Below, in pieces: positions 12,351-13,788 of a DNA stretch of 13,788 bases; position 1 is the stretch's first letter, and each line of letters starts with the position of its first letter. This stretch comes from Methanomicrobiales archaeon (lineage in GTDB: Archaea > Halobacteriota > Syntropharchaeia > Alkanophagales > Methanospirareceae): positions 1 to 13,788 of the forward strand of contig QEXZ01000029.1 in assembly GCA_003160755.1 (NCBI GenBank), written 5' to 3'. The position numbers and the translations under genes were made by a program. The notes below the pieces were generated by a model. It was given only the letters and a program-made list of their open reading frames with translations, searched no databases and was not told the origin of the DNA.

Positions 12351-12380
12351 AGGTTTTTTCGTTTTGCTTGCCCCCTCTTT

Positions 12381-12431
12381 TTAGGTTTGAGGTGCTAGGG
12401 TTAAAGATGCTCACACCTGACAACCCACACC
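12381..12431. repeat. Degenerate TTAGGTG-type repeat upstream of aIF2 gamma
   Basis: TTAGGTTTGAGGTGCTAGGG (12381-12400) is followed by TCACACCTGACAACCCACAC (12411-12430). The second part resembles the inverse of the AGGTGTCAGG unit near 3041-3050, so the two form a loose inverted pair within the probable aIF2 gamma leader. Confidence 0.35.
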
Positions 12432-12464
12432 ACACTCGCTAACTTTTTATTTATTTTTTTTTGA

Positions 12465-12571
12465 TAAAAGAAAAATACTTTCTTTGGTAAAGCTTTCTTT
12501 ACACTTTTTCTTTTTAGAAAAAAGAAAACCTGTGCTAAAAGAAAAATAATTTCTTTGGTAAAGCTTTCTTT
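12465..12571. repeat. Two 36-bp direct repeats with a 71-bp period, flanking hairpin copy C
   Basis: TAAAAGAAAAATACTTTCTT...(12465-12500) recurs at 12536-12571 with a single base change (TACT to TAAT). Each unit carries TTTGGTAAAGCTTTCTTT. The 35 bases between them, together with the start of the second unit, are copy C of the dispersed hairpin repeat. The region between the divergent aIF2 gamma and acyl-CoA dehydrogenase genes is mostly made of this array. Confidence 0.8.
12501..12546 (+). repeat. Copy C of the dispersed hairpin repeat
   Basis: ACACTTTTTCTTTTTAG, then AAAAAAGAAAACCTGTGCTA and AAAGAAAAA. It is almost identical to the copies at 4775-4832 (inverted) and 9822-9884, with the shared core AAACCTGTGCTAAAAGAAAA. 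After the core, copies A and B continue into CAAAAAAG, while copy C continues into the TAATTTCTTTGG unit, showing that the modules can be joined differently. Confidence 0.85.
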
Positions 12572-12602
12572 TTAAAAGAAAGTTAAGTTTGTGGAGAAGG
12601 AA

Positions 12603-13754
12603 ATGGAATTTGAGTTAAAAGAAGAGGAAGAGGCGTTTCGGCGCATAGCCCGGCAGTTTGCCGTGGACGAGGTGTTACCACGGGCAGCAGAAATAGACAG
12701 AAAAGGGAAGATACCGCGGGACATCTCGCGGAGGATGGCAGAGCTAAAGCTTTTTGGAATACCATTCCCGAAGAAATACGGCGGTGCGGATGCAACTATG
12801 ATGAGTTACGTGCTTGTGTCAGAGGAGCTTTCAAGCGCAAGCGCAAGCATCGGATTCTTAAGTGCTGCGGGACTTATCAGCTCTTTTCCCATCTACTACG
12901 CGGGTTCAGAGGAGCAGAAGGAGAAATACCTCCGACCTCTGTGCTCAGGCGAGAAATCCGGTGCTTTTGCTTTAACCGAACCTTCTGCAGGGTCAGACCC
13001 CGCTTCTATCGAAACAACCGCGGTTAAGCAAGGCGGTGAATACGTGCTGAATGGAAGAAAAGCGCTAATCACGAATGCCGCCGTTGCAGACCTCTACGTG
13101 ATTTTAGCATACACGGACAAGAGCAAAAAGAGGGACGGGATGAGTGCTTTTATCGTAGAAAAAGGTACAGAGGGGTTCTCGTTCGCTAACTTCGAAGATA
13201 TAATGGGCATGCGAGGTTGTGTTGTTGGAGGGCTGGAATTCAAAGATTGTAGAATTCCCGAAGAGAACAGGCTGGGCGGCGAGGGAGAGGGATTCAAGAT
13301 AGCGATGGCTACGCTGGATAGGGATAGAATAGGAATAGGCAGCATAGGTGTCGGTATCACTCAGGCTTGCTTAGACGCCTCAAAGAAGTATGCAAACGAG
13401 CGAAAACAGTTCTCTCAGCCCATCATCAATTTCCCGCCGGTGCAATTTATGCTCGCTGATATGGCAGTGGAGTTAGAAGCAGCGAGATTGCTTACCTACA
13501 AGGCGGCTTATCTTGTGGATAAAGGTAAGGGCGAGCGAATAACGAAAGAAGCATCAATGGCGAAACTTTACGCCTCTGAAGTTGCGCTTAGGGCTGCTAC
13601 GAACGCAGTGCAAATACATGGTGGATACGGCTGCACGAAGAGATGTCCTGCGGAAAGGTATTTCAGAGACGCAAAAATACTTAGCATTGTCGTTGGAACG
13701 TCAGAGATACAGCGAATGGTAATAGCAAGGGAGCTGAGGCGTGAAGCGCGATGA
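12603..13754 (+). CDS. Acyl-CoA dehydrogenase
   Basis: FAD enzyme that oxidises an acyl-CoA to the 2-enoyl-CoA, passing electrons to an electron-transfer flavoprotein. The 383-residue product has the helical N-domain, the beta-domain signature ALTEPSAGSD (123-132), the C-domain NERKQFSQPI (265-274) and QIHGGYGC...ERYFRDAKIL (337-360), ending GTSEIQRMVIAREL. The usual catalytic Glu just before GTSEIQR is Val364; an acidic residue, Asp241, sits in TLDRDRIG near where isovaleryl-CoA dehydrogenase carries its Glu. Substrate unknown. ATG 12603 is chosen over GTG 12591 because GGAG (12593-12596) is spaced correctly for it. The stop overlaps the next start (ATGA), so an operon continues to the right. 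Confidence 0.93.
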   Translation: MEFELKEEEEAFRRIARQFAVDEVLPRAAEIDRKGKIPRDISRRMAELKLFGIPFPKKYGGADATMMSYVLVSEELSSASASIGFLSAAGLISSFPIYYAGSEEQKEKYLRPLCSGEKSGAFALTEPSAGSDPASIETTAVKQGGEYVLNGRKALITNAAVADLYVILAYTDKSKKRDGMSAFIVEKGTEGFSFANFEDIMGMRGCVVGGLEFKDCRIPEENRLGGEGEGFKIAMATLDRDRIGIGSIGVGITQACLDASKKYANERKQFSQPIINFPPVQFMLADMAVELEAARLLTYKAAYLVDKGKGERITKEASMAKLYASEVALRAATNAVQIHGGYGCTKRCPAERYFRDAKILSIVVGTSEIQRMVIARELRREAR

Positions 13755-13788
13755 ATGCCCGAGACGAAGAGCTAAGGAAAAGCGAAGT
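13751..13788 (+). CDS. Start of an unidentified gene coupled to the acyl-CoA dehydrogenase
   Basis: ATG 13751 overlaps the dehydrogenase stop (ATGA) and reads MNARDEELRKSE to the window edge. Too short to identify. The overlap implies translation coupled to the dehydrogenase, so a related function such as an acyl-CoA or electron-transfer protein is possible but not shown. Confidence 0.55.
   Translation, partial: MNARDEELRKSE

Noticed and set aside
12351..12380. N-terminal extension of aIF2 gamma
   Set aside because: The frame is open back to a stop at 12381 and reads KEGASKTKKP, but contains no ATG, GTG or TTG, so no start can be supported there.

Overview
The window is archaeal chromosomal DNA. 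It carries a TATA-binding protein, the gamma subunit of archaeal/eukaryal initiation factor 2, an archaeal-type SecY next to uL15, a Trm5-like tRNA methyltransferase and TATA-box promoters. An acyl-CoA dehydrogenase beside these genes, the moderate GC content and the density of short intergenic repeats would fit a euryarchaeon of the ANME-1 / Syntrophoarchaeia kind. That placement is inference; no marker here settles it.

Left part (1 to about 2950), a decayed accessory island. Almost everything reads on the minus strand: an intact RelE-like toxin with its antitoxin, then remnants of a sugar-nucleotide epimerase, a HEPN/MNT pair and a VapC toxin whose VapB-like antitoxin is still intact, then a frameshifted DUF1616 membrane protein, and an N-terminally truncated tyrosine recombinase with a zinc ribbon. 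The recombinase fragment starts about 30 bp beyond the 3' end of an intact tRNA-Asp(GUC) gene. This is the layout expected of an old element integrated at that tRNA. At least two of the broken frames are restored by deleting one unit of a 4-5 bp tandem duplication.

Right part (2955 to the end), housekeeping genes: leuD-argC (overlapping, plus), uL15-secY (overlapping, minus), tbp and purB (plus), trm5 (minus, its end overlapping that of purB), queE (plus), aIF2 gamma (minus), an acyl-CoA dehydrogenase (plus) and the first 12 codons of a gene coupled to it. The functions cover leucine and arginine synthesis, protein export, transcription initiation, purine synthesis, tRNA modification (Trm5 at G37, QueE toward archaeosine), translation initiation and acyl-CoA oxidation.

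The most unusual structure is between the genes. Several boundaries between transcription units hold repeats built from a small set of modules: a TTAGCGGTTTGGCG-type unit, an AACCACAGATTACACAGATT-type unit, a T-rich/A-rich hairpin ending in ACCTGTGCTAAAAG, and a CACCGC...GCAGAGG unit. At 4671-4889 and 10737-10929 the modules are stacked as nested inverted repeats, in different order. One unit sits exactly where two truncated genes meet in the island, and a different short palindrome appears to have entered argC in frame. I see no CRISPR array and no intact new defence system; the repeat family and the decaying island are the parts most worth following up.
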